Below are positions 1 through 9,307 of a DNA stretch of 64,000 nt, piece by piece. Source of the stretch: Oceanispirochaeta crateris (GTDB taxonomy: Bacteria > Spirochaetota > Spirochaetia > DSM-2461); the NCBI RefSeq assembly GCF_008329965.1, contig NZ_CP036150.1, positions 868,001 to 932,000 of the forward strand, written 5' to 3'. The position numbers and the translations under genes are program-made. The notes under the pieces are model-generated. The model saw nothing but the letters and a program-made list of their open reading frames with translations. It was not told where the DNA came from and did not search any database. Numbering within the stretch: position 1 is the stretch's first letter; every line of letters begins with the position of its first letter.

Positions 1-829
1 CATCCAGTTTATAATCGCCTTTAGGCTGTATTCCCGTGATAGGATCTTCTACTGGATAGTCTCCAGTTGCCGGATCTTTTTCACATTCAGTGAGGAACTT
101 TACAAGTTGATTCACATTGAAAAATTTGCTTGTATCTTCTTGAACCGGGCCGGAAATAATCAGTGGGGTTCTGGCTTCGTCAATCAGGATGGAGTCGATT
201 TCATCGATGATACAGAAGGGATGATTTTTTTGAGCCTTCTTATCCATGCTCCAGCGCATATTATCTCTTAGATAATCAAAACCGAATTCGTTGTTCGTTC
301 CGAAAGTGATATCCTTGCTATATTCTATTTGCCTGGTTTCGGGATCCATGTCGGAAAGAATCACACCAACGCTGATGCCAAGGTAGTCATAAACCGGTTT
401 CATCCAGGCTGCATCCCTTGAGGCGAGGTAGTCATTTACCGTGATGATATGAACACCCTTTCCCGCTAAAGCATTCAAGTAAGCAGCGGTTACACTGGAC
501 AGAGTTTTTCCCTCTCCAGTTTTCATTTCCATGATTTTTCCCTGATGGAGGACAATCCCCCCCAGGAGCTGAACATCGTAGGGACGTTCGCCCAGTGTTC
601 TCCGTGCAGCTTCGCGAGCCAATGCAAACGCTTCGGGGAGAATCTCATCCAGAGACACTCCAGCGGCAATCTTCTCCTTGAATTGAAGAGTCTGTTCTTT
701 AAACGCCTCTTCAGGAAGATTAATTGCCCACAGTTCTTTTGCATTGATTTTGTGAAGAGTAGGAAGCAGTTGTTTCAGATCTCTATCCTGTTTTGATCCT
801 AGGATTCGAGCTATTATCTTATTTGCCAT
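1..829 (-). CDS. secA: Protein translocase ATPase SecA, N-terminal part (runs off the left edge)
   Basis: SecA is the ATPase motor that pushes unfolded preproteins through the SecYEG channel at the inner membrane. About 276 N-terminal residues are present; the rest lies beyond the window. The Walker A stretch MKTGEGKT, the [11 protein letters not shown] segment, the [13 protein letters not shown] motif and the Walker B/DEAD-like segment [14 protein letters not shown] followed by LIISG are all visible and belong to NBD1 and the start of the preprotein crosslinking domain. The start is the ATG at 829-827, matching the usual SecA N-terminus. The gene is divergent from the lipoprotein gene at 965. 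Confidence 0.97.
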   Translation of the reverse strand, partial: MANKIIARILGSKQDRDLKQLLPTLHKINAKELWAINLPEEAFKEQTLQFKEKIAAGVSLDEILPEAFALAREAARRTLGERPYDVQLLGGIVLHQGKIMEMKTGEGKTLSSVTAAYLNALAGKGVHIITVNDYLASRDAAWMKPVYDYLGISVGVILSDMDPETRQIEYSKDITFGTNNEFGFDYLRDNMRWSMDKKAQKNHPFCIIDEIDSILIDEARTPLIISGPVQEDTSKFFNVNQLVKFLTECEKDPATGDYPVEDPITGIQPKGDYKLD

Positions 830-866
830 GGGACAAATGTACGGTTTTTATCAGGAGTCGTCAAGA

Positions 867-886
867 TTGACATTATAAAGTGTCAA
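867..886. promoter_or_regulatory. Inverted repeat between secA and the divergent lipoprotein gene
   Basis: Six-base arms TTGACA and TGTCAA flank eight bases in the 135-bp divergent spacer. The arms could be an operator or two facing -35 hexamers. The only support is symmetry and position. Confidence 0.3.
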
Positions 887-964
887 TTGTAGGATTAAAC
901 TGTTTTTATATCCCTAGCGGGAGAGGCCCTGGAGGACTAATCCGGGAATAGAGGAGTCTGTCCA

Positions 965-2128
965 TTGAAACAAAAATATCTGACCCGTTTTTTGATTATC
1001 AGCCTACTGTTCATTCTGTTCTCCTGCAACAGTGAAAATAAGGTTCTCCAACGGGAGGATTTATTCATTTTACCCATGGGTTACATGGCTGATGAGCTTA
1101 ATTATTTCCTCAAACCGGATTCTCAGCTTCCCGGATCAAGTGATCTTTTTATCAATGATGGCCGTGTTTTTTTAAGTAGCAGCAATGCGGGTAAAATCAT
1201 GGAACTCAATTCCTATGGAGATCTACTAGGATTTTATTATAACCCAACGATTAATCCTGAGCCGGCTCAGTACATAACAGAAGAGAAAGAAAATCCTGTT
1301 ATGGTCAAAAAGTGGAACTTCAGGGGAATCGAGCATCTGGCAGTGACCGATGAATACTTGCTGGTGGCAGATAGAGTTGATGAAAATCAGAGCAAAATGG
1401 AAAATAAAATCCTTCATAACCGCATTGTGCTCAGATTCAACCATAAGGGTGAGTTTATCGATTATCTGGGTCAGGAAGGTATTCAGGGGGCTCCCTTTGC
1501 TTTTATTCAGGGCTTGGAAGTGACCGATTCCGGTGAAATAGTTGTCATGACCCGACAGGGCCAGAATCAACTTGTCTACTGGTACTCCCAAAAAGGGGAA
1601 CTGCTGTATAAAATCATTCTTGATAAGCAAAACCTTCCTATCATGGAAGAAGATGGATGGAGTCCTGGTGTTCCAGAGAGCATCAAACCAGACAGGCAGG
1701 AACATAAACTCTATATTAAAATGGACTACTTTCCGCTGATCGATTCTCCGGACCTTAAATCGGTGAGTCGATTGTATACCCTTGATCTGACAGAAGAGCG
1801 GTATACGGGTTACTTTACCATTGCCAATCTTGAAGTTGAGCTGAATGGACAAAAAATGGATGGTATCTATGAATATCTTGGTATCACCAGTTCAGGGCTC
1901 CATTTTTTTCTAGGGTCAGATTTCAGCGGGCGGTACTATTTGATTTTTATGGATCAAACAGGGGCTGTTAAGGTCTCTCGAGTGATGTTTATTCAAGACA
2001 GCGGCATACTTTTTAGACGTTTTTTCCTTTCTGCAGAAGGCCTGTTGGCTGGTATCTTTTATGAGGAAAATGGAGCCAGGGTTTCTTGGTGGCGCACTGA
2101 TAAAATAGCCGAGAAATATGCCCAATAG
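965..2128 (+). CDS. Lipoprotein with probable six-bladed beta-propeller
   Basis: The product has 387 residues. A basic N-terminus, a hydrophobic core and the lipobox FILFSC place the lipidated cysteine at residue 21, so it should be an envelope lipoprotein. The mature part has repeated strand-rich segments with Gly-Glu turns (for example GEFIDYLGQEG and GLEVTDSGEIVVMTRQG), as in 6-bladed NHL-like beta-propellers; this fold call is inferred from pattern. The start is TTG at 965, chosen because a GAGG ribosome site lies just upstream and the signal peptide begins there. It overlaps the next gene by 11 bases, so the two are probably co-transcribed. No specific function is recognised. Confidence 0.8.
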   Translation: MKQKYLTRFLIISLLFILFSCNSENKVLQREDLFILPMGYMADELNYFLKPDSQLPGSSDLFINDGRVFLSSSNAGKIMELNSYGDLLGFYYNPTINPEPAQYITEEKENPVMVKKWNFRGIEHLAVTDEYLLVADRVDENQSKMENKILHNRIVLRFNHKGEFIDYLGQEGIQGAPFAFIQGLEVTDSGEIVVMTRQGQNQLVYWYSQKGELLYKIILDKQNLPIMEEDGWSPGVPESIKPDRQEHKLYIKMDYFPLIDSPDLKSVSRLYTLDLTEERYTGYFTIANLEVELNGQKMDGIYEYLGITSSGLHFFLGSDFSGRYYLIFMDQTGAVKVSRVMFIQDSGILFRRFFLSAEGLLAGIFYEENGARVSWWRTDKIAEKYAQ

Positions 2129-2630
2129 ATTTAATAAAGGTCCAGAAATATACTCCCCAAATGAGTTAAGAGTTGAATATTCAAGGTCCGAACGGCTAGG
2201 AATGAGTTCTTTCACAGACGGAAGGAGTGGGTCTTCAAGAAAAGTATCCTTGAAAATGCTCATGCTGGACCTCTTACTCTTATGCATCATCGGGGGTGTG
2301 ATTTATCCCTTTATCATAACAAGAAATAAGACAGGAAAAATTGAGGGAGTGCAATGTGATCTCTCTCTCCGTTCTTTGGATGATGAGTTGTACGTGTCTG
2401 TACTTCTACAAAATAAAGAGGATGGTCTAAGTTCCCGTCCTGTAGGGATAGAAATTCTTGTCAATGGTCATTCAGTTCAGAAAATAAATGATTTATCACC
2501 TCTTCCTGGAGAAACAAGGACATTTAGATACAGGCTGAAGAGAGAGAATGAAAAAATTTCAATCCGGTCTATAATTAGTATTGGGGAATCAAAGATAGAA
2601 CTGAATGCTGTTTCTCAGGTTCCAAAGTGA
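2118..2630 (+). CDS. Single-pass membrane protein, unknown function
   Basis: The product has 170 residues. About 50 polar residues are followed by one hydrophobic helix (LDLLLLCIIGGVIYPFIIT, about residues 50-70) and an extracytoplasmic domain of about 100 residues rich in beta-strand pattern. Its ATG lies inside the end of the upstream lipoprotein gene, so the pair is translationally coupled. I do not recognise a family. A role alongside the upstream lipoprotein in the envelope is an inference from the overlap only. Confidence 0.65.
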   Translation: MPNRFNKGPEIYSPNELRVEYSRSERLGMSSFTDGRSGSSRKVSLKMLMLDLLLLCIIGGVIYPFIITRNKTGKIEGVQCDLSLRSLDDELYVSVLLQNKEDGLSSRPVGIEILVNGHSVQKINDLSPLPGETRTFRYRLKRENEKISIRSIISIGESKIELNAVSQVPK

Positions 2631-2715
2631 ATTCTTATTAAATAAGTTGACTCGCTTTCTCCCTTTACTTATGATTTGATTAGGACTGCTTTCGGTATAA
2701 AAGGAGTGATATTAA

Positions 2716-3123
2716 ATGCAGATTTACTTTTTAGTAGTATTCACCCATCTTTTGGGTGGATTTGTCCTGAGTTCTCATTTTCTAGATGAAAAAATTGAGG
2801 ATTTTGCTTCATGTACAACCCTGTTGAATAACAACCGTTTTAAACTGGTCCTGGGAATCGTAACGGTTCTTACAGCCTTGTTTACGCTACTTAAGGTTTC
2901 ACCGGCGGATGTTATCATCATTGGTGATATTCTGCCTGCAGTTTCCGGTTTTTTACTGGGAGGATACTTCATTCTCTGTTATTTCTATGAACATCTGGAT
3001 GAAAGCAGAAGCTGGATGAAGGGTTATGTCGATTTTATGGAAGATCGTGGCCACTTTGCGGGGCTTGCCGCAGTTATCATTGCCATCCTCCATTTTCTCG
3101 TTCCATCGGCGCTTATAATTTAA
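2716..3123 (+). CDS. Small polytopic membrane protein, unknown function
   Basis: The product has 135 residues with about four hydrophobic segments: the N-terminus, residues about 43-60, about 68-87, and the C-terminal AGLAAVIIAILHFLVPSAL. An AAAGGAG ribosome site precedes the ATG. The next gene, a Nudix hydrolase, starts 2 bases after the stop, so they form a pair. No family recognised. Confidence 0.65.
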   Translation: MQIYFLVVFTHLLGGFVLSSHFLDEKIEDFASCTTLLNNNRFKLVLGIVTVLTALFTLLKVSPADVIIIGDILPAVSGFLLGGYFILCYFYEHLDESRSWMKGYVDFMEDRGHFAGLAAVIIAILHFLVPSALII

Positions 3124-3125
3124 GT

Positions 3126-3530
3126 ATGGAAAGATCCATAGCTGGACTGGCCGAAAGAGAAGGTCTCTATTTTCTCGCAAAAAGAAATCCAGGAGGGGAT
3201 CTCGGGAACAAGTGGGAGTTACCCGGAGGAAAGATCGAAGTAGGAGAAACGCCCGAACAGGCCGTCATCCGAGAATGGTTTGAGGAAATGGAATTAAATG
3301 TTCAGGTAGGATCACTCCTCTCATCTGGGCATTTTACACATCATAATAAGAAATTTCTTCTGGAGATGTACAGGGTTGAGTTCAAGGATGATCCTAAAGT
3401 CCTTCATGAACATCTTGAGTGGGGTTGGTTTTCTCCTGAGGAGATCAACGATCTGGATCTAGCCGGATCTGATCGCATCGTTTTATCGGCATTTATGGAA
3501 GCTGTAGAACCAGATCCTAAACTCTCCTAA
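3126..3530 (+). CDS. Nudix hydrolase, MutT-like
   Basis: Nudix enzymes cleave nucleoside diphosphates linked to another moiety. The 134-residue length fits a minimal single-domain MutT-type protein. The Nudix box is visible at about residues 37-59: G-x5-E-x7-RE-x-x-EE, read as GKIEVGE..., REWFEE. The usual Gly near the end of the box is replaced by Glu (EEMEL). The upstream WELPGGK is typical of 8-oxo-dGTP pyrophosphatases, but substrate cannot be assigned from sequence. It starts 2 bases after the membrane-protein gene and its 3' end overlaps the convergent gene at 3517 by 14 bases. Confidence 0.88.
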   Translation: MERSIAGLAEREGLYFLAKRNPGGDLGNKWELPGGKIEVGETPEQAVIREWFEEMELNVQVGSLLSSGHFTHHNKKFLLEMYRVEFKDDPKVLHEHLEWGWFSPEEINDLDLAGSDRIVLSAFMEAVEPDPKLS

Positions 3531-3936
3531 CTTCCATACTTTCTCTTTCAAATACCAAAATTTCCTCATAACGGCCGGAGGGGTTGGAGCCGGTAAGGAA
3601 GTGCATGACGTCGTCCATATCGTTGATGGATAGGAAGATGCTGTACCGAACAAAGCACTGATTGTCCTCTATTGTTTTTCTATGGATATTTTCTCCCATA
3701 TACAGCGGATCAATGAGTTCTCTTAATCTGTTCCGAAGACCACCGTAATAACTCATTTCGCTATGCAAAAGATGGAGCTGTCCTTTCTTGTTGACAAAAA
3801 TTTGAAATATACCGCCTTCGGAAGGCACGACGCCATGAATCAGATAACGATCCATTTCTAAATAGGGTGACCAGTTCAGGGTATACTTTGCAATCTTGCC
3901 CGAGACATTTTTTCTGCTTTGATGTGGATTTTTCAT
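3517..3936 (-). CDS. Conserved hypothetical protein coupled to glgC
   Basis: The product has 139 residues, is soluble and has no signal peptide or recognisable motif. Its ATG shares one base with the glgC stop (TAATG), so translation is coupled to glgC, which suggests a role linked to glycogen metabolism or simply an operon passenger. The 3' end overlaps the convergent Nudix gene by 14 bases. Confidence 0.65.
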   Translation of the reverse strand: MKNPHQSRKNVSGKIAKYTLNWSPYLEMDRYLIHGVVPSEGGIFQIFVNKKGQLHLLHSEMSYYGGLRNRLRELIDPLYMGENIHRKTIEDNQCFVRYSIFLSINDMDDVMHFLTGSNPSGRYEEILVFERESMEVRRV

Positions 3937-5213
3937 TAAATAACTGTCCCATCGGGAATAATAGCCTTTTTGGGGATGATAATGATGCCATCTCTTATGT
4001 AGTAGTGCTCTGCCTCAAAATCTGCTCTGTAATTGTCGTCTATGCCAATTCTACAATCCTGACCTATGCGTACACTTTTATCAATGATGGCTTTTCTGAC
4101 CTGAGTTCCAGGGCCAATGCCTAGGTTCGGTCTTCCTATCGCCTTATTGATTTCCTTGTCTCTCGTTGTTTCATAAAGGTCGGCACCCATAATATAGACA
4201 TGATCCAGGGTTGCTCCCCTATGGATGAAACTTCTGACACCAACAAGAGAGTCGACTACGGATTCACCGTTGATTATGGACCCTTCAGAGGCGAGAGCCC
4301 TATGAAAATGACAGGAATTCACCTTGGAGGGAGGAAGGTCTCTTCTATGGGTATAAATGGGGTATTCCATATCATAGAGGTTAAAGAATGGTCTTGGTGT
4401 GGCCAGATTTAAATTTGATTCAAAAAAGTTTCGGATTGTTCCAATATCCTCCCAGTAACCCTTGTAGACATGAGCTCTCACCCTTGATTTATTGATCATC
4501 ATGGGGATGACTTCTTTTCCAAAATCGGCAAAGTCATTATCCAGTCCTTTGTCGAGAGCCTCTGCATTAAAGATATAGATACCCATGGAGGCCAAATAGT
4601 CTTTATGTTCCGGAATGGCATCCGTTTTTTTTCGGAGAGCTGGAATCTTGTATTCATCAATATTTTTGTCGGGACCGGGTTTTTCCAGGAAACTGTTGAT
4701 GTACCCTTTGTTGTCCAACTGAAGAATACCAAGCTGATCGGCATTTTTCCGATTCACTGGGGTCGCGGCTATTGTCACATCAGCGCCGCTTTCCATGTGC
4801 TTCTTAAAAAAATCCTGAAGGTCCATCCGATAGAGCTGATCCCCGGAGAGTATCATGTAGTGGGTTGGTTCCTGAGAGTGGAAATGAAATGCATTTTTTC
4901 TGACCGCATCGGCTGTACCCATATACCAGTCGTCGTTGTCGAAGGTTTGTTCTGCTGCCAAAACTTCAACAAATCCGCCTGAAAATGTATCGAACCGATA
5001 GGTGCTGCTTATATGAAAGTGAAGTGATGCAGTATTGAATTGTGTCAGAACAAATATATTTCTGAATCCTGAATTAATACAGTTGGATATGGGTATGTCT
5101 ACAAGACGGAATTTTCCGCCGAATGGGACTGCTGGTTTGGCCCGTTCTTTGGTTAGAGGATAGAGGCGGGACCCTTTTCCGCCTCCTAGAACGACACTCA
5201 ATATCTTTGTCAT
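3936..5213 (-). CDS. glgC: Glucose-1-phosphate adenylyltransferase (ADP-glucose pyrophosphorylase)
   Basis: GlgC makes ADP-glucose from glucose-1-phosphate and ATP, the committed step of bacterial glycogen synthesis. The 425-residue length is usual for the family. The N-terminal nucleotidyltransferase signature GGGKGSRLYPLT and ERAKPAVPFGGKFR, the FVLTQFN segment, and the ILSGDQLYRMD metal/nucleotide site are all visible. The C-terminus has the left-handed beta-helix repeats expected of the allosteric domain (KAIIDKSVRIGQDCRIG). The partner glycogen synthase gene glgA is at 25103-26587, unlinked but in the same window. GGAG precedes the ATG. Confidence 0.96.
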   Translation of the reverse strand: MTKILSVVLGGGKGSRLYPLTKERAKPAVPFGGKFRLVDIPISNCINSGFRNIFVLTQFNTASLHFHISSTYRFDTFSGGFVEVLAAEQTFDNDDWYMGTADAVRKNAFHFHSQEPTHYMILSGDQLYRMDLQDFFKKHMESGADVTIAATPVNRKNADQLGILQLDNKGYINSFLEKPGPDKNIDEYKIPALRKKTDAIPEHKDYLASMGIYIFNAEALDKGLDNDFADFGKEVIPMMINKSRVRAHVYKGYWEDIGTIRNFFESNLNLATPRPFFNLYDMEYPIYTHRRDLPPSKVNSCHFHRALASEGSIINGESVVDSLVGVRSFIHRGATLDHVYIMGADLYETTRDKEINKAIGRPNLGIGPGTQVRKAIIDKSVRIGQDCRIGIDDNYRADFEAEHYYIRDGIIIIPKKAIIPDGTVI

Positions 5214-5434
5214 AAAAAATAAACTCCGGTATTCCCGCTATTTCCCGGTTTTCCCGGGGGTCTCTTCATTATAGAGCCTGAATCCCTGAGGTCAAGAATC
5301 TTTGTTAAGACCCTGCTCATTATCATTCAATTAGAACTTTACATCATATATGTTTACAATCCTTTTGAATATGCAAAGCCATGAAATTCATGTTAAATAG
5401 ATGCAATCTTTCCATAATATGCTAAGCTATATTC

Positions 5435-7735
5435 ATGAGTGATGTAAGATCTTTTTTGGATGAATTGAAACATAATCAGTCTTTTATGGACAATGTAACT
5501 CGATGGGAAATCCTTCCTTCTTCAAAGGGGTCTTTTGCTCCTCTGCCTGAAAGTCTTCCCTCTGTCGTCAGGAAGGCTCTGAATAATAGAGGAATAGAGA
5601 GTCTTTATACACACCAGGCTGATTGCTATGAGGCCGCTGTCAGGGGAGAGGACCTTTGTGTTGTTACACCAACTGCGTCTGGTAAAACCCTCTGTTACAA
5701 TCTACCTGTACTAAAAACTCTGCTGGATGAGCCTGAATCCAGAGCCTTATATCTTTTCCCGACAAAAGCCCTCAGCCAAGATCAGCAATCAGCATTGAAT
5801 GATATTGTTCTGGGAGATGATGTCCCTGTGAAGGTCTGTACCTATGACGGTGATACTCCCGGATCATTAAGGATTGCCGCCCGTCAGGCGGGTAGAATCA
5901 TAATTTCCAACCCTGATATGCTTCATTCGGGAATCCTACCAAACCATCCTAAGTGGATCGATTTTTTTAAGTCTTTGCGTTATATCGTCTTGGATGAAGT
6001 GCATAGCTATAGGGGTGTTTTCGGGTCTCATATGTGTAATTTGTTACGCCGTCTGAAGAGAATCGCCGCTTTTTACGGGAGTAATCCACAGTTTATCTGT
6101 TGTAGTGCCACGATCGGAAATCCGGCCGAACTGACCCAGGCAATCATCGAAAAACCAGTCACCCTGGTGAACAGAAATGGAGCTCCTGCGGGGGAAAAAC
6201 ACCTCATTTTTTACAATCCTCCTCTTGTGGACCCTGTTCAGGGCATCAGGAAAGGTGTTGTACACAGTTCTCAGCAAATGGCAGTCCGCCTTTTAAACCG
6301 GGGTATTAAAACCATCATATTCACCCGGTCGAGGGTCAAAACAGAGCTTGTAGCTTCGTACATCAACAAAAAACTCAGGAATATCTATAATGATAACAAT
6401 AGAATCAGTGTGGAAGCCTACAGGGGAGGTTATCTCCCCGGTGAACGGAGGAAAATAGAAAAAGGACTGAGGGAGGGGAGCATTCAGGGCGTTGTCTCTA
6501 CCAATGCACTGGAATTGGGTATTGATATTGGTGGACTTGATGCGGCTGTCCTGGCTGGATTTCCCGGTTCTATAGCCTCCTCATGGCAACAGGCCGGAAG
6601 AGCCGGACGGAGCTCAGCCCTGTCTGCTGCATTTTTCATAGCTTCCAGCTCTCCTGTGGATCAATTCCTGGTTCAGACCCCTGAGTATTTCTTCGGAGCC
6701 AATCCCGAGTCGGGATTTATAGATCCTGATAATCTGTACATTCTCCTGGATCACTTGAAGTGTGCATCTTTTGAAATTCCTTTCCGTAAAGGGGAGGGCT
6801 TCCCGGGGGATGTGACTTCCTTACTGTCTTATTTGGAGGAGAATGGTGTGCTCCGCTTTACCGGTGACAGCTGGTATTGGGCCGATCGTTCCTATCCTTC
6901 TGAACAAATATCCCTGCGCAGTGGAGCCTCTGAAAATGTCGTTATTATCGATACGACCAAGGGGAAGTACAATGTCATAGGTGAAATGGACAGTCACTCT
7001 GCCAGAGAGCTAATTTTTGATGAGGCTATTTATCTCCACAGGGGAGATCAATTCATCGTTAAGAAATTAGATCTTGAGAATCATCTTTGCCATGTAGAAG
7101 TCTCTGATGTGAATTATTACACCGATTCTATCCTGAAATCGGATATCAAGGTTCTAGAAGAGGATGGTACCTCTTTAACCGAGGGACAGACTATCACACA
7201 CTGTGATATTCTTTTGAGGAATGAAGTCTCAAAATATAAAAAAATCAAATTCCAGACACATGAAAATATTGGGTATGGAGAAATCCACTTGCCCGAAGAG
7301 GAAATCCATACCAGGGCTGTATTCCTGTCTCTGAATGGAGATTCGCCCGCAGGAAGGGCCTTTCAATGTGTTCCTGATACAATGCAGGCCCCTGTGCTTT
7401 CCAGGGTCTCCACACTGATTAGAAACACCGCTCCCTTGTTTCTCCTCTGCCGGGGAACGGATCTTGGGGTTTCCGGAAGGGTGAGAGATCCTCACTTTGA
7501 GTGTCCAGGTCTGTTTGTGTATGACACTTATCCGGGTGGAATTGGACTGGCTGATAATTTTACGGTGAAAATGAATGAAATCTTTCAAGCCTGTCTGGAC
7601 CTGGTTTCAGATTGCAGTTGCCAACAGGGTTGTCCCTCCTGTGTCGGTCCAGTAGATCAGCAGGATCAGTTTGAATCAAATCCCCGTACTTTAACCCGAG
7701 ACTTTCTGGCGGCCTGGCTGGAGGAAGAAAATTGA
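5435..7735 (+). CDS. mrfA: MrfA-type DEAD/DEAH-box DNA helicase with DUF1998/MZB zinc domain
   Basis: This is a superfamily 2 helicase of the YprA/Hrq1 group. In Bacillus subtilis MrfA works with the exonuclease MrfB to excise mitomycin-type DNA adducts. At 766 residues it matches the family. Motif I TPTASGKT is at 78-85, motif II DEVH at 187-190, SATIG follows, and motif VI QQAGRAGR is present. The C-terminus has four cysteines (727, 729, 733, 736) in CSC-x3-CPSC, the metal-binding signature of DUF1998. The stop overlaps the start of the mrfB-like gene by 4 bases, the same order as in B. subtilis. The function in this organism is inferred from that pairing. Confidence 0.9.
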   Translation: MSDVRSFLDELKHNQSFMDNVTRWEILPSSKGSFAPLPESLPSVVRKALNNRGIESLYTHQADCYEAAVRGEDLCVVTPTASGKTLCYNLPVLKTLLDEPESRALYLFPTKALSQDQQSALNDIVLGDDVPVKVCTYDGDTPGSLRIAARQAGRIIISNPDMLHSGILPNHPKWIDFFKSLRYIVLDEVHSYRGVFGSHMCNLLRRLKRIAAFYGSNPQFICCSATIGNPAELTQAIIEKPVTLVNRNGAPAGEKHLIFYNPPLVDPVQGIRKGVVHSSQQMAVRLLNRGIKTIIFTRSRVKTELVASYINKKLRNIYNDNNRISVEAYRGGYLPGERRKIEKGLREGSIQGVVSTNALELGIDIGGLDAAVLAGFPGSIASSWQQAGRAGRSSALSAAFFIASSSPVDQFLVQTPEYFFGANPESGFIDPDNLYILLDHLKCASFEIPFRKGEGFPGDVTSLLSYLEENGVLRFTGDSWYWADRSYPSEQISLRSGASENVVIIDTTKGKYNVIGEMDSHSARELIFDEAIYLHRGDQFIVKKLDLENHLCHVEVSDVNYYTDSILKSDIKVLEEDGTSLTEGQTITHCDILLRNEVSKYKKIKFQTHENIGYGEIHLPEEEIHTRAVFLSLNGDSPAGRAFQCVPDTMQAPVLSRVSTLIRNTAPLFLLCRGTDLGVSGRVRDPHFECPGLFVYDTYPGGIGLADNFTVKMNEIFQACLDLVSDCSCQQGCPSCVGPVDQQDQFESNPRTLTRDFLAAWLEEEN

Positions 7736-8913
7736 AACCTGGGCTGTCTGATCGACTGGCCAGGTTGAAGAAGTCTCAGTCTTCCCAGCCTATGACTCGA
7801 ATAATGAGCTCATCCACTGCAGAGGGGGACATCAGCCGTGAGATTCCTTCCGCACTGAAGGATGACTGGAAGGTCCTGGACAAAGATCTCTGGGTCATGG
7901 AACGACGTTGTAAGTCTCCTCTGACCGATTTTAAATCCAGTGGGCTTCTGGTAAAAGATTATCCTCCCCAGGATCAATGGTTGTTTTATGATACCGAAAC
8001 TACAGGTCTGTCAGGGGGGGCTGGAAATACGGCTTTCCTCGTCGGCATAGGGCGTCCCTCGGGCGATGAGTTTCTTATCACTCAGTACTTTCTAAGGGAT
8101 TATCCCGGAGAACCGGCTTTGCTTCATTATCTAAAGGAAGAAATTGCCAGGTCGGAGCTTTTTATATCGTACAATGGTAAATCCTTTGACAAACCCCTCC
8201 TTGAAACCAGATTCCTTATGAACAGGATAAGTTGCCGGATGGGACCGCAGCTGGATTTGCTGTATCCGGTTAGATCCCTCTTTAAAAACCGCTTACCCAA
8301 TTGCCGCTTGGGCTCTGTGGAAGAGCTTATATTGGGGATTCACAGAACTGATGATATTCCCGGTTCTGAGATTCCCGATATATGGTTTGAATTTCTTAAA
8401 GAAGGGAGCCATCCTGATTTGAAGAGGGTCATGATTCACAATGACATGGATATTCTTTCTCTGGCGGTGCTGTTGAATGCCCTGGAGAATTATATGCATT
8501 TCCCCGATTCCCTACCGATATGCGACTCCTTTGCTCTAGGACGTTTTCTATTAGACAGGAATGATCCCAGGGCGTTGTCTTTCCTAGAGTCCTCTGTGGA
8601 TCAAGGAGATCAGCGGGGCGAGGTTCTCTTGTCGCTTCACTGGAAACGTCAGGGTGAATGGGAAAAGGCGGTGCAAATCTGGACAAATATTTTAAAAAAG
8701 CGTCAATCTCCCTTTGCTTCGGTGGAAATGGCTAAATATCTCGAACATAAAAAGAAAGATATTCCAGCCGCATTGGACATCATTGATCATCTCATGAGGA
8801 GCATGCGCCCTAAGAGTATGCTCCAGAAGGAAGAACTTCTACATAGAAGAACCCGGCTTATAAGAAAAAAAGAGACTTTCGTTGCAGATACACCTTGTGA
8901 AACTGTAGAATGA
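7732..8913 (+). CDS. mrfB: MrfB/YprB-type DEDDh 3'-5' exonuclease
   Basis: The RNase H-like exonuclease domain spans about residues 75-250. The DEDDh metal ligands can be placed: Asp87 and Glu89 in DTETTG, Asp153 in NGKSFDKP, and His236/Asp240 in HNDMD. The C-terminal third looks helical and TPR-like (GEVLLSLHWKRQGEWEKAV), as in B. subtilis YprB. It overlaps mrfA by 4 bases (ATGA-type junction), so the helicase and nuclease are made together, consistent with SOS-independent crosslink and adduct excision. Length is 393 residues. The small lipoprotein gene starts 4 bases after its stop. Confidence 0.87.
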   Translation: MKPGLSDRLARLKKSQSSQPMTRIMSSSTAEGDISREIPSALKDDWKVLDKDLWVMERRCKSPLTDFKSSGLLVKDYPPQDQWLFYDTETTGLSGGAGNTAFLVGIGRPSGDEFLITQYFLRDYPGEPALLHYLKEEIARSELFISYNGKSFDKPLLETRFLMNRISCRMGPQLDLLYPVRSLFKNRLPNCRLGSVEELILGIHRTDDIPGSEIPDIWFEFLKEGSHPDLKRVMIHNDMDILSLAVLLNALENYMHFPDSLPICDSFALGRFLLDRNDPRALSFLESSVDQGDQRGEVLLSLHWKRQGEWEKAVQIWTNILKKRQSPFASVEMAKYLEHKKKDIPAALDIIDHLMRSMRPKSMLQKEELLHRRTRLIRKKETFVADTPCETVE

Positions 8914-8917
8914 GTCT

Positions 8918-9307
8918 ATGAATATCCAACTCTCAAGAGTTTTTTGGTTCTTCTCTATCCTGATCCTTCTTCTGTCCTGCAACAATAGAAAAGAGCAGAG
9001 GAATAAAGCCCTGGAGGATGCAGGAGCCATTGTAATGGAAGAGCCTGAAGTCATCCCTATCCTTCAGACCATACTCGAGCTGGAGGAAACCCTGGCAGAT
9101 GTGAATGCCTCTCTTAATGGGAAAAACGGAAATTTTAAGAAGACCCTCAATGATGCGGACCAATCTCTGCAGAAAATTCAATTACAGATCGAAGAGCTTA
9201 AAATACAGCTGAATCAACAGGAACTTAAATTCCAAGATTTACGACAGGAAGTTGAAGTCCTAATGGTTCAGGAATCCCGGGATCAGGCGGTGGCAGATCT
9301 TCCCTGA
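8918..9307 (+). CDS. Small coiled-coil lipoprotein
   Basis: The product has 129 residues. The N-terminus has a hydrophobic stretch ending in LILLLSC, a lipobox. The mature region (residues about 50-120) is charged with heptad-like leucines (LQKIQLQIEELKIQLNQQELKFQDL), predicting a coiled coil. It follows mrfB by 4 bases and its end overlaps the convergent ankyrin gene by 25 bases. Function unknown. Confidence 0.7.
   Translation: MNIQLSRVFWFFSILILLLSCNNRKEQRNKALEDAGAIVMEEPEVIPILQTILELEETLADVNASLNGKNGNFKKTLNDADQSLQKIQLQIEELKIQLNQQELKFQDLRQEVEVLMVQESRDQAVADLP

Noticed and set aside
1226-1852. 208-codon minus-strand frame inside the lipoprotein gene
   Set aside because: Shadow of the plus-strand lipoprotein, which has a signal peptide, ribosome site and coupled downstream gene.
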